Origin: RDXT01 sp033765305
GTDB taxonomy: Bacteria > Bacteroidota > Bacteroidia > J057
NCBI GenBank assembly: GCA_033765305.1
Contig: JANRID010000040.1
Coordinates: forward strand, 1-64,000
Direction: 5' to 3'
DNA length: 64,000 bases
Under the pieces are notes generated by a model. That model ran no database searches. It was not told the origin of the DNA and saw nothing but the letters and a program-made list of their open reading frames with translations. The position numbers and the translations under genes were made by a program. Positions 7,202-16,250 of the stretch are shown here, in pieces (the stretch's first letter is position 1; each line of letters opens with the position of its first letter).

Positions 7202-8881
7202 ATGACTCCGCTCACGCAGACGCAGGCGCAACTGAAGACGCCGCTGGAGCTGTTCTACCAATGGGAAACAGCTCATCCGAATAAACCCTATCTGCATCAG
7301 CCCATCAAAGGCGAATGGCGCAGCTGGACCTGGGGGGAGACGGCCGGCGAAGTACGCCGCATGGCCGCGTATCTGCAGGCGCAGGGATTTGTGCCGGGCA
7401 GCCGGATTGCCATCTTGTCCCGGAACTGCGCGCACTGGATGATGGCAGACCTGGCGATCATGATGGCCGGGTATGTCTCGGTGCCCATTTATCCGAACGT
7501 CAATGCGGATACGGTGCGCTATGTGCTGCGCCATTCGGAATCCCAGCTGCTCTTTGTCGGCAAGCTGGAGCAGCACGACTGGCAGGAAATGAAGCCGGGC
7601 GTTCCGGGCGACATCGACCTGATCAGCTTCGGCATCTATGATCTGCAGGATGCCCCGTATAAAACCTGGGACGAGGCAATCGCCGAGGTGGAGCCGATGG
7701 AGGCCAGCCCGGCCCGCAGCCTCGAAGACCTGTGGACCATCATTTACACCTCCGGAACCACCGGCGTGCCCAAAGGCGTGGTGCATAAGTTCGTGTCGCC
7801 TATTTTCGCCATCGAAACCTTCGCCCAGCTGTTCAAGCTCTCGCCGGAGGACCGCTTCTTCTCCTATCTGCCGCTTTCGCACATTGCCGAGCGCATGCTG
7901 ATCACGATGGGCACGATGCGCTGCGGCGGCTCGGTGCACTTTGCGCAGTCGCTCGATACCTTTACCGACAACCTCAAGACCGGCCAGCCGACGATCTTCC
8001 TGGCGGTGCCGCGGATCTGGACGAAGTTCCAGTCGGGTATTCTGGCCAAATTCTCCCAGTCCCGGCTGAATATGCTGCTTTCCATCCCGGGCCTCAACGG
8101 GGTGATCCGCAAGAAGATCCGGGAAGCGCTGGGCCTGTCCCAGGCCCGCATCTGCCTGACCGGTGCCGCGCCGATTCCTGCTGCGCAGCTGGAATGGTTC
8201 AAAAAGATCGGCATTCTGATCTACGAGGTGTACGGGATGACCGAAAACTCGGCCTATTCGCATGCCAATTACCCCGGCGCGGTGAAGTTCGGCACGGTCG
8301 GCAAGACGCTGCCCGGCTGCGAGTTCAAGCTCACGGACGAGGGCGAAATCTGCGTCAAGTGCATCACCAACCTGATCGAGTACTACAAAGAGCCTGAAAA
8401 GACCGCCGAAACAATCCGCGACGGCTGGCTGCATACCGGCGACAAGGGAACCGTGGATGCCGAAGGCTTCGTACGCATTACGGGCCGGGTGAAGGATCTG
8501 TTCAAAACGTCCAAAGCCAAGTACGTGGCGCCCAACCCCATCGAGCTGCGCCTGTCGTCGAATGAATTCGTCGAGCAGGTCTGTGTCGTGGGCTCCGGCC
8601 TGCCGCAGCCCATCGCGCTGGTGGTGCTTTCGCCCGATGGCCGCAAGCGCAGCCGCGAAGAGATCAATGCAAGCCTGCGCGGCACCCTCGACACCGTCAA
8701 CCCGGCGCTCGAAGATCATGAGCGCCTCCAGAATCTGGTGGTGATCCGTGACGAGTGGACTGTGGAAAACGGCATCATGACGCCTACGCTCAAGATCAAG
8801 CGCGGGGCCGTGGACGACCGCTATGGCAAGCACTATGAAAAATGGTATGAGTCCGGCAAAGGGGTGACCTGGGAAGCCTGA
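7202..8881 (+). CDS. Long-chain fatty acid--CoA ligase (AMP-forming)
   Basis: 559 residues of the ANL superfamily, which activates a fatty acid with ATP to an acyl-adenylate and passes it to CoA. The P-loop-like motif TSGTTGVPKGV lies near residue 183, the acyl-site motif SYLPLSHIAERM near 220, the adenylate motif YGMTENS near 343, and the hinge with WLHTGDKG and GRVKDLFKTSKAKY near 410-440. Wording is closest to the FadD15-like long-chain group. It has its own promoter and a terminator at 8910-8934, so it is probably a single-gene unit under control of the regulator encoded upstream. It feeds beta-oxidation or lipid synthesis. Chain length cannot be read from the sequence. Confidence 0.92.
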   Translation: MTPLTQTQAQLKTPLELFYQWETAHPNKPYLHQPIKGEWRSWTWGETAGEVRRMAAYLQAQGFVPGSRIAILSRNCAHWMMADLAIMMAGYVSVPIYPNVNADTVRYVLRHSESQLLFVGKLEQHDWQEMKPGVPGDIDLISFGIYDLQDAPYKTWDEAIAEVEPMEASPARSLEDLWTIIYTSGTTGVPKGVVHKFVSPIFAIETFAQLFKLSPEDRFFSYLPLSHIAERMLITMGTMRCGGSVHFAQSLDTFTDNLKTGQPTIFLAVPRIWTKFQSGILAKFSQSRLNMLLSIPGLNGVIRKKIREALGLSQARICLTGAAPIPAAQLEWFKKIGILIYEVYGMTENSAYSHANYPGAVKFGTVGKTLPGCEFKLTDEGEICVKCITNLIEYYKEPEKTAETIRDGWLHTGDKGTVDAEGFVRITGRVKDLFKTSKAKYVAPNPIELRLSSNEFVEQVCVVGSGLPQPIALVVLSPDGRKRSREEINASLRGTLDTVNPALEDHERLQNLVVIRDEWTVENGIMTPTLKIKRGAVDDRYGKHYEKWYESGKGVTWEA

Positions 8882-8909
8882 TCGGGCCGGCTGCATGCCG
8901 CATCTGACG

Positions 8910-8934
8910 GGGCAGGCCGCAGGCCTGCCCTTTT
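8910..8934 (+). terminator. Intrinsic terminator after the acyl-CoA synthetase gene
   Basis: A perfect 9-bp stem GGGCAGGCC/GGCCTGCCC with a 3-base loop is followed by TTTT. It closes the single-gene transcript. Confidence 0.85.
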
Positions 8935-8999
8935 GTATATCTGATCTGCCGCATGCAGCATCCGGCGGGCGGGCTGCGTCTCCATTCAAACGGGAAACT

Positions 9000-9782
9000 A
9001 TGGGAAGGAATATATATCTGGCGGCCCTGACGGGTCTGGTTATCTGCTGGTCGGCTTCGGCATCGGCGCAGCCGAGGCGGATTCAGGATGTGCTCTATCT
9101 GCACAACGGCTGGATCATCCGCGGCGATCTGATCTCGGCGCCGGGGGATACAGCCGTCTCAATCCGCACGGCGGGGGACAATGTATTCACATTCCGCCGG
9201 AGCGAAATCAGCTGGCAGGGGCAGGAGCTCAACGCCCGGAGCAAGATCATCCGCAACCGCGACAGCGTGGTCTACAGCTTCAAGCCTGGCCTGGCCGGGC
9301 ATATGGGCTTCGGCCTCCTGACCGGAAACAGCACCTTCAACACCTGGATTCAGCAGACTCCGGTAGCCCTGTCGGCGCAGGCCGGGCTGGGCTACCGCCT
9401 GCGGCCGCAGCTGCAGGCCGGGGTGGCGACCGGCATCGATCTGTTCGCGCTGGGTGCCATCATGCCCCTGATGCTGGATCTGCGGGGAGATCTGCTGAAG
9501 CGGCGCTGGGTAACACCGCATTATTATATGCGGGTCGGTCATGGGTTTATGGTGTCGCCGACCGCAACCTGGGCCGATCCGAACCTGACCTACGAAGCCC
9601 TTGGCGGCCGGGCCTTCGACGCAGGCGGCGGGCTGAAGCTGCGGACTGCCGGGGGATTTCTGCTGATGACCTTCGGCTACCGGCTGCAGCGGGCGGAGGA
9701 GCGGGTGATGTATCCCTGGTCGGTCAATATCCAGCGGTTTCAGTACAATCGCCTGGCCATGAGCTTTCTGGTCGGGTTCTGA
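9000..9782 (+). CDS. Secreted envelope protein, probable small outer-membrane beta-barrel
   Basis: 260 residues from the ATG at 9000, chosen because a signal peptide starts there (LAALTGLVICWSASASAQ). Residues 25-85 contain LHNGWIIRGDLIS and an RTAGDNVFTFRRSEI segment, a small beta domain often seen before barrels in this phylum. From about residue 95 on, alternating strands with Gly and aromatic residues (GHMGFGLLTGN, GLGYRLRPQLQAGV, GYRLQRAEE) end in a terminal FLVGF, a usual closing signature of outer-membrane barrels. I do not recognise a named family and no function can be stated. Confidence 0.65.
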   Translation: MGRNIYLAALTGLVICWSASASAQPRRIQDVLYLHNGWIIRGDLISAPGDTAVSIRTAGDNVFTFRRSEISWQGQELNARSKIIRNRDSVVYSFKPGLAGHMGFGLLTGNSTFNTWIQQTPVALSAQAGLGYRLRPQLQAGVATGIDLFALGAIMPLMLDLRGDLLKRRWVTPHYYMRVGHGFMVSPTATWADPNLTYEALGGRAFDAGGGLKLRTAGGFLLMTFGYRLQRAEERVMYPWSVNIQRFQYNRLAMSFLVGF

Positions 9783-9802
9783 GGGCAATGGGATATCCTG
9801 TC

Positions 9803-9840
9803 ATGCAAAACGCCCGGCCAGATGGCCGGGCGTTTTGCAT
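9803..9840. terminator. Bidirectional terminator between convergent genes
   Basis: A perfect 17-bp stem (9803-9819 with 9824-9840, loop AGAT) carries AAAA on its left and TTTT on its right arm, so it works in both directions. It separates the envelope protein gene from the convergent DUF2723 gene. Confidence 0.9.
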
Positions 9841-9854
9841 CGGAGCTGCGGTGC

Positions 9855-12800
9855 TTACTGGAGGCCGAGCTTGCGGCGGTCGAGCGTGGCCATTTCGGTA
9901 GCGAGTGCAGCGGCTTCTTCGGCCCGTCCCTGCTGGGTATAGTGCTGCTGGAGCAGCTGCAGGGTGAAGTAGTACTCCCGTGCGCGGGGGAAGGCCTCGC
10001 CGATGCTGCTGTAGTATTTCAGGGTTTCCAGCGTGCGGGTCTTGGCAAACTCGAAGCGTTCGCCAGCCTTGGTGCTGTCGCCCATGCGCTCATGCAGCGT
10101 CGCATTGCGGATGATCATGTAGTGGAAGGGTGTCGCGGTCTGGTAGGGCAGATAGCGGTCCTGGAATTCAAGAACCTCCCTGGCGCGTGCGCGGTAGCGG
10201 GCCGCCTGCTCCTGATCGGAAAGGGATACGGCACCCGTCAGCTCGATGTCCTGGCGGATGCCGTCGCTGCCGCCGGGCTGGGCGGGGCGGAGGCCGCGTT
10301 CGAGGGCATCGGCGCGGAGCAGGTACTCATCGGCGAGGCGGAAGAAGGACTCATGGTAATTGCTCACCATGCGCTGGATGTTCTCATCGTAGTAGATGTC
10401 GCTCCGGTCGAGGTTGCGGTAGCGGAACTTGACCGTGAGGGCGCTGTCCATTTTCGCCAGGTTGACGGCTGTGGTGGTCGGCTCCATCGGATCGGGCGCT
10501 ACAGGCTTCTTCACCGGCAGAATGCGGTAGGCCAGGCCTTCCTGATGCAGATAGGGCTCCAGCTGCAGCATGGCATCGGGGGTCACCGTATTGGCGAAGT
10601 ACACCGGGCGGCCCCAGCCTTCTTTCGCCACATTCTCCAGCAGATTGAGCACCAGCAGGTCTTTGAGCTCCAGGTAGCGGTTCTGGCCGGCACCGCGGGT
10701 GCGCACCTGCCAGGCCATGGGTGATTCGACATACTGCGTATCCTCTGCCGCGATAATGCCGGAGGCAAGCAGCGAGGCGGCATCCGCCGGCAGGGAGAAG
10801 GAAAGCAGCTCGCGGTTGGTTTGCCGGGCCTGATTGACCTGGCCTACATAATCCTGACGCTTGAGGCTGATGGGCAGCGGCTCGGATTGGTTGACCTTCA
10901 TCTTCATCTGGTCGATGTACCAGTCGGTGTTGACGTAGCTCAGGCAGAGCACACGCACATCGGTCCGGACGCCTTCCACCTCCTGGAGATACCAGAGGGG
11001 GAAGGTATCGTTGTCGCCGTTGGTAAAGAGGACGGCGTTGGGCGCCACCGAGTTGAGCAGGTTCCAGGCCGAGTCGGGGGCCACGTAGTTGTTGGCGCGG
11101 GAATGGTCGAACCAGTTCTGGGCGGCCATGACCGCAGGCGCTGCGAGGCCGATGGCGGCTGCCGCATAGACTGCAGCCTGCTTCAGGAAGCGCTGCAGCA
11201 GCTGATACAAGGCGATTACTCCCAGGCCTACCCATATGGCGAAGGTCTGGATGGAGCCGGCGAAGGAGTAATCCCGTTCGCGGGGCTGCATGGGGTTCTG
11301 GTTCAGGTAGATGATGATGGCCAGGCCCGTAAAGAAAAACAGCAGCCCGATCACTGCGGCGTCGTACTGACGGGCGCGGGCCTGCCAGCCCAGGCCCAGC
11401 ACGCCGAGGAGGAAGGGGATGAGGAAATAGTGGTTCTTGGAGACATCCCGCTTCATGAAGTCCGGCATCTTGGAGGTGCGGGCAATGTTGAGCCCGGATT
11501 CCCAGCTGGTATCCTGGATGTCGCTTTCGCGGCCGGCAAAATTCCACATGAAATAGCGCCAGTACATGTGGATGACCTGGTAGTTCCAGAAAAACTTCAA
11601 GTCTTCGCCTGCGGTGGGCTTATCGTCGGAAGGATCCTGCTGGTCGCTGCCCTTGTTGCGGACGTAATTAATATAGGCATGGGGGCCGGCGGTGTATTTG
11701 CCGCGGTCGTACATGCGCGGAAACCACTTTTCATCGCGGCTGTTGTACACGTATTCCCGTTTGTCGCCGATCTCGGTATAGCGGTCGGCGCCTGCCTCCA
11801 GAACATATTCTTTTCCGATCACCTCCACATTCACGGGATTGGCATTGTAAAGCGGGCCGCGGATGAGGGGGCGGTCGCCGTACTGCTCGCGTTTCATGTA
11901 GGAGATGAAAGTCTGGGTATTTTCAGGATTGTTCTCGTCGATGGGGCTGTTGGCGCCGGAGCGGATCGGGATCATCATGTAGGAGGCAAAGCCGATGTAG
12001 ATCACGATGACGGCCAGCGATGCCGTATTGAGCAGCAGCATGCTGCGCTTGGCGGAGTACCAGACGACGAATGCAAGGCCGCCGAAGAGCAGCAGGAAGA
12101 AGATCACGAGGCCTGAGCCGATGGGCAGGCCCATGCCCGTTTTCAGCACGCCGCCGCTTTTCTGCACCCCGACGAAGATGCGCTCCATCCACCAGGCCAG
12201 ATCGAAGGTGTTGATGATGATCACGCTCTGAATCACGCCCAGGATGGCGACGGAGATTGCGCCCGTCAGGATGAAACCTCCCCAGGAGAAGGAATATTTG
12301 CGGAAGTAGTAGATAAAGGCCAGCGCGGGGATGGCGAGCAGGTTCAGCAGGTGCACGCCGATGGACAGGCCCATGAGGTAGGCGATGAGGAGGAGCCAGC
12401 GTTCGCTGCCGGGCTCATCGGCGCGGTTTTCCCATTTGAACATCAGCCATACGACGACGGCGGTGAAGAAAGAGGAAAGCGCGTACACCTCCGCTTCCAC
12501 GGAGTTGAACCAGAACGAATCGGCGAAGGTGCAGGCGAGCGCGCCTACGGCGCCGGCAGCGATGACTGCGATCAGGTCCTGAAGGGTCATCTCCGATTCC
12601 GGCTTGCCGATCAGCTTCCGGGCAAGATGGGTCGTAATCCAGAAGGTAAACAGGACCGTGAAGGCGCTGGAGAGGACGCTCATGAAGTTGAGCATAAAGG
12701 CCACACGCTCGGGTCCGCCGGCCAGCATGGCAAAGATGCGGCCCAGCAGCAGAAAGAAGGGTGCCCCCGGCGGGTGCGGCACTTCCAGCTCGTTGGCGCA

Positions 12801-12920
12801 GGCGATGAACTCGCCGCAGTCCCAGAAACTGGCCGTCGGCGCCATGGTAAGCAGGTAGGTCACCAGGGCAAATACAAAAATGGCCCAGCCGGCGAGCGTA
12901 TTGATGCGCGAATACTTCAT
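9855..12920 (-). CDS. DUF2723 (TMEM260-like) multi-spanning membrane protein, putative GT-C glycosyltransferase
   Basis: 1021 residues from the ATG at 12920; an ATG five codons upstream is also open. The family signature is at the N-terminus: a first membrane helix (WAIFVFALVTYLL), then FWDCGEFIACA and HPPGAPFFLLLGR, where the acidic pair in the first loop is the expected GT-C catalytic site. About ten or more membrane helices follow to residue 560, with a large soluble domain from about 600 (FTNGDNDTFPLWYLQEVEG) and a helical, TPR-like tail (LQQHYTQQGRAEEAAALA). Human TMEM260 is a protein O-mannosyltransferase; the bacterial members are thought to transfer sugars from lipid carriers to exported proteins. 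The acceptor is unknown. The gene is monocistronic, with its terminator at 9803-9840. Confidence 0.88.
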   Translation of the reverse strand: MKYSRINTLAGWAIFVFALVTYLLTMAPTASFWDCGEFIACANELEVPHPPGAPFFLLLGRIFAMLAGGPERVAFMLNFMSVLSSAFTVLFTFWITTHLARKLIGKPESEMTLQDLIAVIAAGAVGALACTFADSFWFNSVEAEVYALSSFFTAVVVWLMFKWENRADEPGSERWLLLIAYLMGLSIGVHLLNLLAIPALAFIYYFRKYSFSWGGFILTGAISVAILGVIQSVIIINTFDLAWWMERIFVGVQKSGGVLKTGMGLPIGSGLVIFFLLLFGGLAFVVWYSAKRSMLLLNTASLAVIVIYIGFASYMMIPIRSGANSPIDENNPENTQTFISYMKREQYGDRPLIRGPLYNANPVNVEVIGKEYVLEAGADRYTEIGDKREYVYNSRDEKWFPRMYDRGKYTAGPHAYINYVRNKGSDQQDPSDDKPTAGEDLKFFWNYQVIHMYWRYFMWNFAGRESDIQDTSWESGLNIARTSKMPDFMKRDVSKNHYFLIPFLLGVLGLGWQARARQYDAAVIGLLFFFTGLAIIIYLNQNPMQPRERDYSFAGSIQTFAIWVGLGVIALYQLLQRFLKQAAVYAAAAIGLAAPAVMAAQNWFDHSRANNYVAPDSAWNLLNSVAPNAVLFTNGDNDTFPLWYLQEVEGVRTDVRVLCLSYVNTDWYIDQMKMKVNQSEPLPISLKRQDYVGQVNQARQTNRELLSFSLPADAASLLASGIIAAEDTQYVESPMAWQVRTRGAGQNRYLELKDLLVLNLLENVAKEGWGRPVYFANTVTPDAMLQLEPYLHQEGLAYRILPVKKPVAPDPMEPTTTAVNLAKMDSALTVKFRYRNLDRSDIYYDENIQRMVSNYHESFFRLADEYLLRADALERGLRPAQPGGSDGIRQDIELTGAVSLSDQEQAARYRARAREVLEFQDRYLPYQTATPFHYMIIRNATLHERMGDSTKAGERFEFAKTRTLETLKYYSSIGEAFPRAREYYFTLQLLQQHYTQQGRAEEAAALATEMATLDRRKLGLQ

Positions 12921-13087
12921 AGTGCAGTTCAGCATTCAAGGGTGGAGGCGGCACCGCAGGCATTGCATGCCGCAGGCTGCCTGGAACGTACAGCGCGCCC
13001 AAGTTAGCAAAATCTCCCGGAATGCTGCGAAACCGCTGCCGGACAATCCAGGCGGCTCGCCGCAGGGAGCGATACACATGCAGAATA

Positions 13088-13155
13088 CCTAATATTAGGC
13101 AGGCGGCTGCGGGCCCCTTTACCTAATCTTAAGTACTAAAAACCCTAATTCTAGG
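13088..13155 (+). promoter_or_regulatory. Three tandem CCTAAT-type palindromes (operator array)
   Basis: The boxes are CCTAATATTAGG at 13088-13099 (perfect palindrome), CCTAATCTTAAG at 13122-13133, and CCTAATTCTAGG at 13144-13155. The right-hand boxes are 22 bp apart, two helical turns, and the last ends three bases before the -33 element. A fourth related palindrome, TTAGTCTAA at 13202-13210, covers the start of the transcript. The arrangement suggests a dimeric regulator binding cooperatively. An iron or other metal sensor is plausible from the operon content, but the boxes are not a textbook Fur or DtxR site. Confidence 0.55.
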
Positions 13156-13157
13156 TA

Positions 13158-13188
13158 TTGCCCCGCGCAGATCTGCCCCCTAGCTTTG
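13158..13188 (+). promoter_or_regulatory. Consensus sigma-A promoter of the lipoprotein/TonB operon
   Basis: TTG at 13158-13160, a 20-bp spacer and TAGCTTTG at 13181-13188. The second element is a full match to the Bacteroidota consensus TAnnTTTG. Transcription would start near 13195, giving a leader of about 27 bases before the ATG at 13222. Confidence 0.8.
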
Positions 13189-13221
13189 CTGTTGTTTATA
13201 ATTAGTCTAAATAAACGCTCC

Positions 13222-14358
13222 ATGCATACGCCGAATACCGCCCTGCGCTTCCGCGCACTCGTAGGGTTTCTGCCCGCGCTGCTGCTCTTCAGCGCCTGCA
13301 AACCCGATAAAACCCCGCTGGTGATCCCCGACACCTATGACGGGGCAGCCTTCGTCTCCCATACGGCTGCCCAGGCTGCAGTCCGCAGCGCGCTCACGGT
13401 GCTCACCGATGAGATGAAAAAAGGCCGCGTACAGGCCAATACGGTCAGTTTCAGCACGCTGACGCAGCTCTACACCAGCGGCGCGCCGTCGCTTTCCTCC
13501 CTCACCAGCAGCTACTACCGCGGCCGGATCGAAGGCAGCGGCGGCTGGCTCGACAACCTGGCCCAAGCCAGCGGCAATGCCTACACGCCGGGCGCACCGG
13601 CGGGAAGCGGCGGAGTCTTCGGCGGCTACCTGCTGGACGAGCATGGCCTCGAGCTGGAGCAGATGGTGGAAAAAGGCCTGTTTGCTGCCGCCATGTACAA
13701 CCACGCGATCACCCTGATGCAAGGGCCGCTTACCGAGGCTACGCCCGACCAGCTGCTGAGCATTTTCGGCGCGCATCCCGATTTCCCCAATACCACGACC
13801 GCTGCCAATACCGCCAATCCGGATAAGTTTATGGCGCAGTATGCCGCCCGACGCGACAAGAGCGACGGCACCGGCCTCTACAGCCAGATGGAAGCGGCGC
13901 TGATCAAGCTCCAGGCCGCCATTGCGGCGGGCGAGGACTACGGTCAGGAGCGCGACGAAGCCCTGCAGGCCTATCAGCGCACCTGGGAGAAGGTATGCTT
14001 CGCGACCGTGATCAACTATTGCCACACCACGATCTCCCGGCTCAGCGCCACCAGCCCCACCGATGCCGACCGCGCCAATGCCATCCACGCCTACGGCGAA
14101 GCGGTGGGCTTCACACACGGCTGGCGCACTCTGCCCCAGGAATTCCGCCTCATCACCGATGCCCAGCTCGACGAGCTGCTCACGCTGATGAATGCGCCCT
14201 ACGATGCTGCGCCCGCTTCGTACAAGTTTCTCACCGATCCGGTCAGCGAGCTGCCGAAACTCACCCAGGTGATCGGCCGGCTTCAGACCATCTACGGGTT
14301 TACGAACCAGGAAGTGGAGGATTTCCGCGAAAACTGGGTATCGAAGCAAGGCCGGTAA
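13222..14358 (+). CDS. Lipoprotein resembling the DUF4856 family
   Basis: 378 residues from the ATG at 13222, which places a good lipoprotein signal at the N-terminus (LLLFSAC, lipid-attached Cys26). Positively charged residues before the core (LRFRALVGF) support this start over the ATG at 13186. The mature part opens with IPDTYDGAAF and is mostly helical. The pattern and its place next to an imelysin gene fit DUF4856 lipoproteins, which I recall beside imelysins in iron-linked loci; that family call is from memory. It is the first gene of the operon that runs to the TonB receptor. Role unknown, possibly a surface or periplasmic metal-handling lipoprotein. Confidence 0.7.
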   Translation: MHTPNTALRFRALVGFLPALLLFSACKPDKTPLVIPDTYDGAAFVSHTAAQAAVRSALTVLTDEMKKGRVQANTVSFSTLTQLYTSGAPSLSSLTSSYYRGRIEGSGGWLDNLAQASGNAYTPGAPAGSGGVFGGYLLDEHGLELEQMVEKGLFAAAMYNHAITLMQGPLTEATPDQLLSIFGAHPDFPNTTTAANTANPDKFMAQYAARRDKSDGTGLYSQMEAALIKLQAAIAAGEDYGQERDEALQAYQRTWEKVCFATVINYCHTTISRLSATSPTDADRANAIHAYGEAVGFTHGWRTLPQEFRLITDAQLDELLTLMNAPYDAAPASYKFLTDPVSELPKLTQVIGRLQTIYGFTNQEVEDFRENWVSKQGR

Positions 14359-14363
14359 GCATC

Positions 14364-14390
14364 ACGCCCCCGCGCCCGGCGCGGGGGCGT
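14364..14390 (+). terminator. Strong intercistronic hairpin, no T-run
   Basis: A perfect 12-bp stem ACGCCCCCGCGC with its complement and loop CCG stands between the first two genes of the operon. It lacks a T-run, so it more likely limits read-through or protects the upstream message end than stops transcription fully. Confidence 0.6.
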
Positions 14391-14413
14391 TCCATCGTTT
14401 GAATCATCCTGCT

Positions 14414-15502
14414 ATGAACAATACGCTGAAGCTGTTATGGATCCCGCTGGCGCTGCTGCTGGGCGCCTGCAAGCCGGAAGGCCCTCAGGAGCCGGACTTC
14501 GACCGGCAGGCGATGCTGACACACTACGCAGACCAGCTGATTCTGCCGGCCTACACGGCGCTGCAAACCCGCACAGCTGCGCTCCAGGCGGCTTACACCG
14601 CCTTCGACACGGACCGCAGCGAGGCATCGCTGGCGGTGCTGCGGCAGGCTTGGCTGGAAGCTGCCATTGCGTGGCAGTCGGCCAATGCATACAATTTCGG
14701 CCCGGCAGGCGAGGCCGGCATCCGCAAGGGGCTGATCGAGGAGATCGGCACCTTTCCGGCCAATGAGGCCCGCATCGAGGATCTGATCGCTGCGGGGGAT
14801 ATCAGCCTGAACAACTTCAGCCGCGATACCCGCGGCTTTCCCTCCATCGAATACCTGATCTTCGGTTCGGATCAGCCAGTCTCCGAGGTGCTGGCTGCGC
14901 TCGAAGCACCCAGCCGCCGGGCTTATCTGGGGGCCATTGTGCAGCACCTGCATACCCGTGTGAGCGAAACCCTGGCCGCCTGGAGCAGCTACCGGGCTGA
15001 TTTTACGGCGAATGCAGGAACAGATGCCGGCAGCTCGACCTCGCTGCTGTACAACGAATTTGTGCGCAGCTTCGAAAGCATCAAGAATTTCAAGGTCGGG
15101 CTTCCCGCCGGCCTGCGGGCAGGCCAGACTCAGGCAGCGCCGCAGCTCGTCGAATCCCGCTACGCGAAGCAGTCGCGCGCGCTCATGGGCGCGCACCTGG
15201 ACGCCATTGGCCGGATCTATTACGGCCAGGGCAGCAGCGACGGGCCCGGCTTGTATGAGTATCTCCGCGCCGTTACCGGCGGGCCGGAGCTGGCCGCTGC
15301 CACGGAAACCCAGTGGAATGCCGTGCAGTCAGCCCTTGCGCAGATTCCTGCCGCCGCCGACTTCGGGGCGCTGATTGCCGCCGGCGATCCCCGCGTCGCT
15401 GCCCTCCATACCGAGCTGCAGAAGCATACCCGCTACTTCAAGAGCGACCTGTCGTCGCTGCTGGGGATCGCCATCACCTTCAGCAGCGGGGACGGAGACT
15501 AA
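14414..15502 (+). CDS. Imelysin-family lipoprotein (peptidase M75-like)
   Basis: 362 residues from the ATG at 14414, with signal and lipobox LLLGAC (Cys19). The helical imelysin fold is recognisable by YADQLILPAY, then the family motif region RGFPSIEYLIFG near residue 139-150, and the C-terminal half with KNFKVGLP and YYGQGSSDGPGLYEYL. The classical GxHxxE motif reads GFPSIE, so the histidine is absent, as in many imelysin-like proteins; peptidase activity is doubtful. Members of this family are iron-regulated and linked to iron uptake (for example IrpA and EfeO relatives). Here it sits between another lipoprotein and a TonB receptor operon, which supports a role in metal capture. Confidence 0.88.
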   Translation: MNNTLKLLWIPLALLLGACKPEGPQEPDFDRQAMLTHYADQLILPAYTALQTRTAALQAAYTAFDTDRSEASLAVLRQAWLEAAIAWQSANAYNFGPAGEAGIRKGLIEEIGTFPANEARIEDLIAAGDISLNNFSRDTRGFPSIEYLIFGSDQPVSEVLAALEAPSRRAYLGAIVQHLHTRVSETLAAWSSYRADFTANAGTDAGSSTSLLYNEFVRSFESIKNFKVGLPAGLRAGQTQAAPQLVESRYAKQSRALMGAHLDAIGRIYYGQGSSDGPGLYEYLRAVTGGPELAAATETQWNAVQSALAQIPAAADFGALIAAGDPRVAALHTELQKHTRYFKSDLSSLLGIAITFSSGDGD

Positions 15503-15565
15503 TCTCATCGGCCTGCACAGCAGGCACCCGCACCTTTGTTTATTCATCCCCTATACGATTTCTGC

Positions 15566-16243
15566 ATGCATATCAATCAACTGCGACGCGGTCAGCCGCG
15601 AATCAATGCGGCAGCTGTGCTCTGCCTCCTCCTCTGGGCTGCCTGCCAGGAGCCTGCGGCCGGCAATGCTTCCAGCACTGCGGCAGCCCCCGCCGCTCCC
15701 GCGCCGGCAGCCGCCGGCACCCCGTATCTGGTGCTGGCGGACAGCAGCTGGATCGAATGGAAGGCGACGGAAGGCGGCGCCGAAGGGCACAACGGGCGGA
15801 TCCGCCTGCAAAGCGGCTCGCTGCGCATGGAAAACGGCCTGCTGGCCGGAGGCGAGTTTGTGGTCGATATGGCTAGCATCACCGTGGAGGACCTCAGCGG
15901 CGCCCGCCGCACGAAGCTGGAAGGCCATCTGAAGGATGCGGACTTCTTCGACGCGGCGAAATTCCCTACGGGTGCCTTTGTCATCACCTCGGTGCAGCCC
16001 GACAGCGCGGCCGGCGCCTACCTGCTGACCGGCAACCTGACCCTGCGCGACAGCACCCGGAGCATCCGCGTCCCGGCCATGCTCCGCGAGGCCGGCGGAC
16101 AGATCGTGGCAGAGACCCCTGGATTCAGCATCAACCGCACCGAATGGGGCGTGGTGTACCGCTCGGCCCTCATCGGCACGCTGGCGGACAAGATCATCGA
16201 CGATGAGGTCGGGCTGAAGGTCCGGCTGGTGGCAAAGCCCTGA
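15566..16243 (+). CDS. YceI-family lipoprotein
   Basis: 225 residues from the ATG at 15566. A signal with lipobox LWAAC (Cys27) is followed by an Ala/Pro-rich linker (about residues 30-52) and then the YceI lipocalin-like barrel: SSWIEWKATEGG, FVVDMASITVEDL, LKDADFFDAAKFPTGAF, LTGNLTLRDSTRSI. The DxxFFDAxxFPxxxF pattern is the family hallmark. YceI proteins bind isoprenoid quinones or similar lipids in the periplasm. The next gene, eight bases downstream, encodes a protein resembling a vitamin-K (quinone) dependent carboxylase, so a quinone-binding neighbour is suggestive. That link is inference. Confidence 0.88.
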   Translation: MHINQLRRGQPRINAAAVLCLLLWAACQEPAAGNASSTAAAPAAPAPAAAGTPYLVLADSSWIEWKATEGGAEGHNGRIRLQSGSLRMENGLLAGGEFVVDMASITVEDLSGARRTKLEGHLKDADFFDAAKFPTGAFVITSVQPDSAAGAYLLTGNLTLRDSTRSIRVPAMLREAGGQIVAETPGFSINRTEWGVVYRSALIGTLADKIIDDEVGLKVRLVAKP

Positions 16244-16250
16244 CGATCCG

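Larger units (their letters stand above)
12921..13221. other. Divergent regulatory region between the DUF2723 gene and the metal-uptake-type operon
   Basis: About 300 bp without a gene. The left half (12921-13080) is GC-rich leader of the leftward gene with no convincing promoter. The right half holds three CCTAAT palindromes, a consensus promoter and a small palindrome over the start site, listed separately. Confidence 0.7.

Noticed and set aside
14414..15502. Imelysin as an active M75 peptidase
   Set aside because: The GxHxxE motif reads GFPSIE, with the histidine absent, so peptidase activity is not supported.
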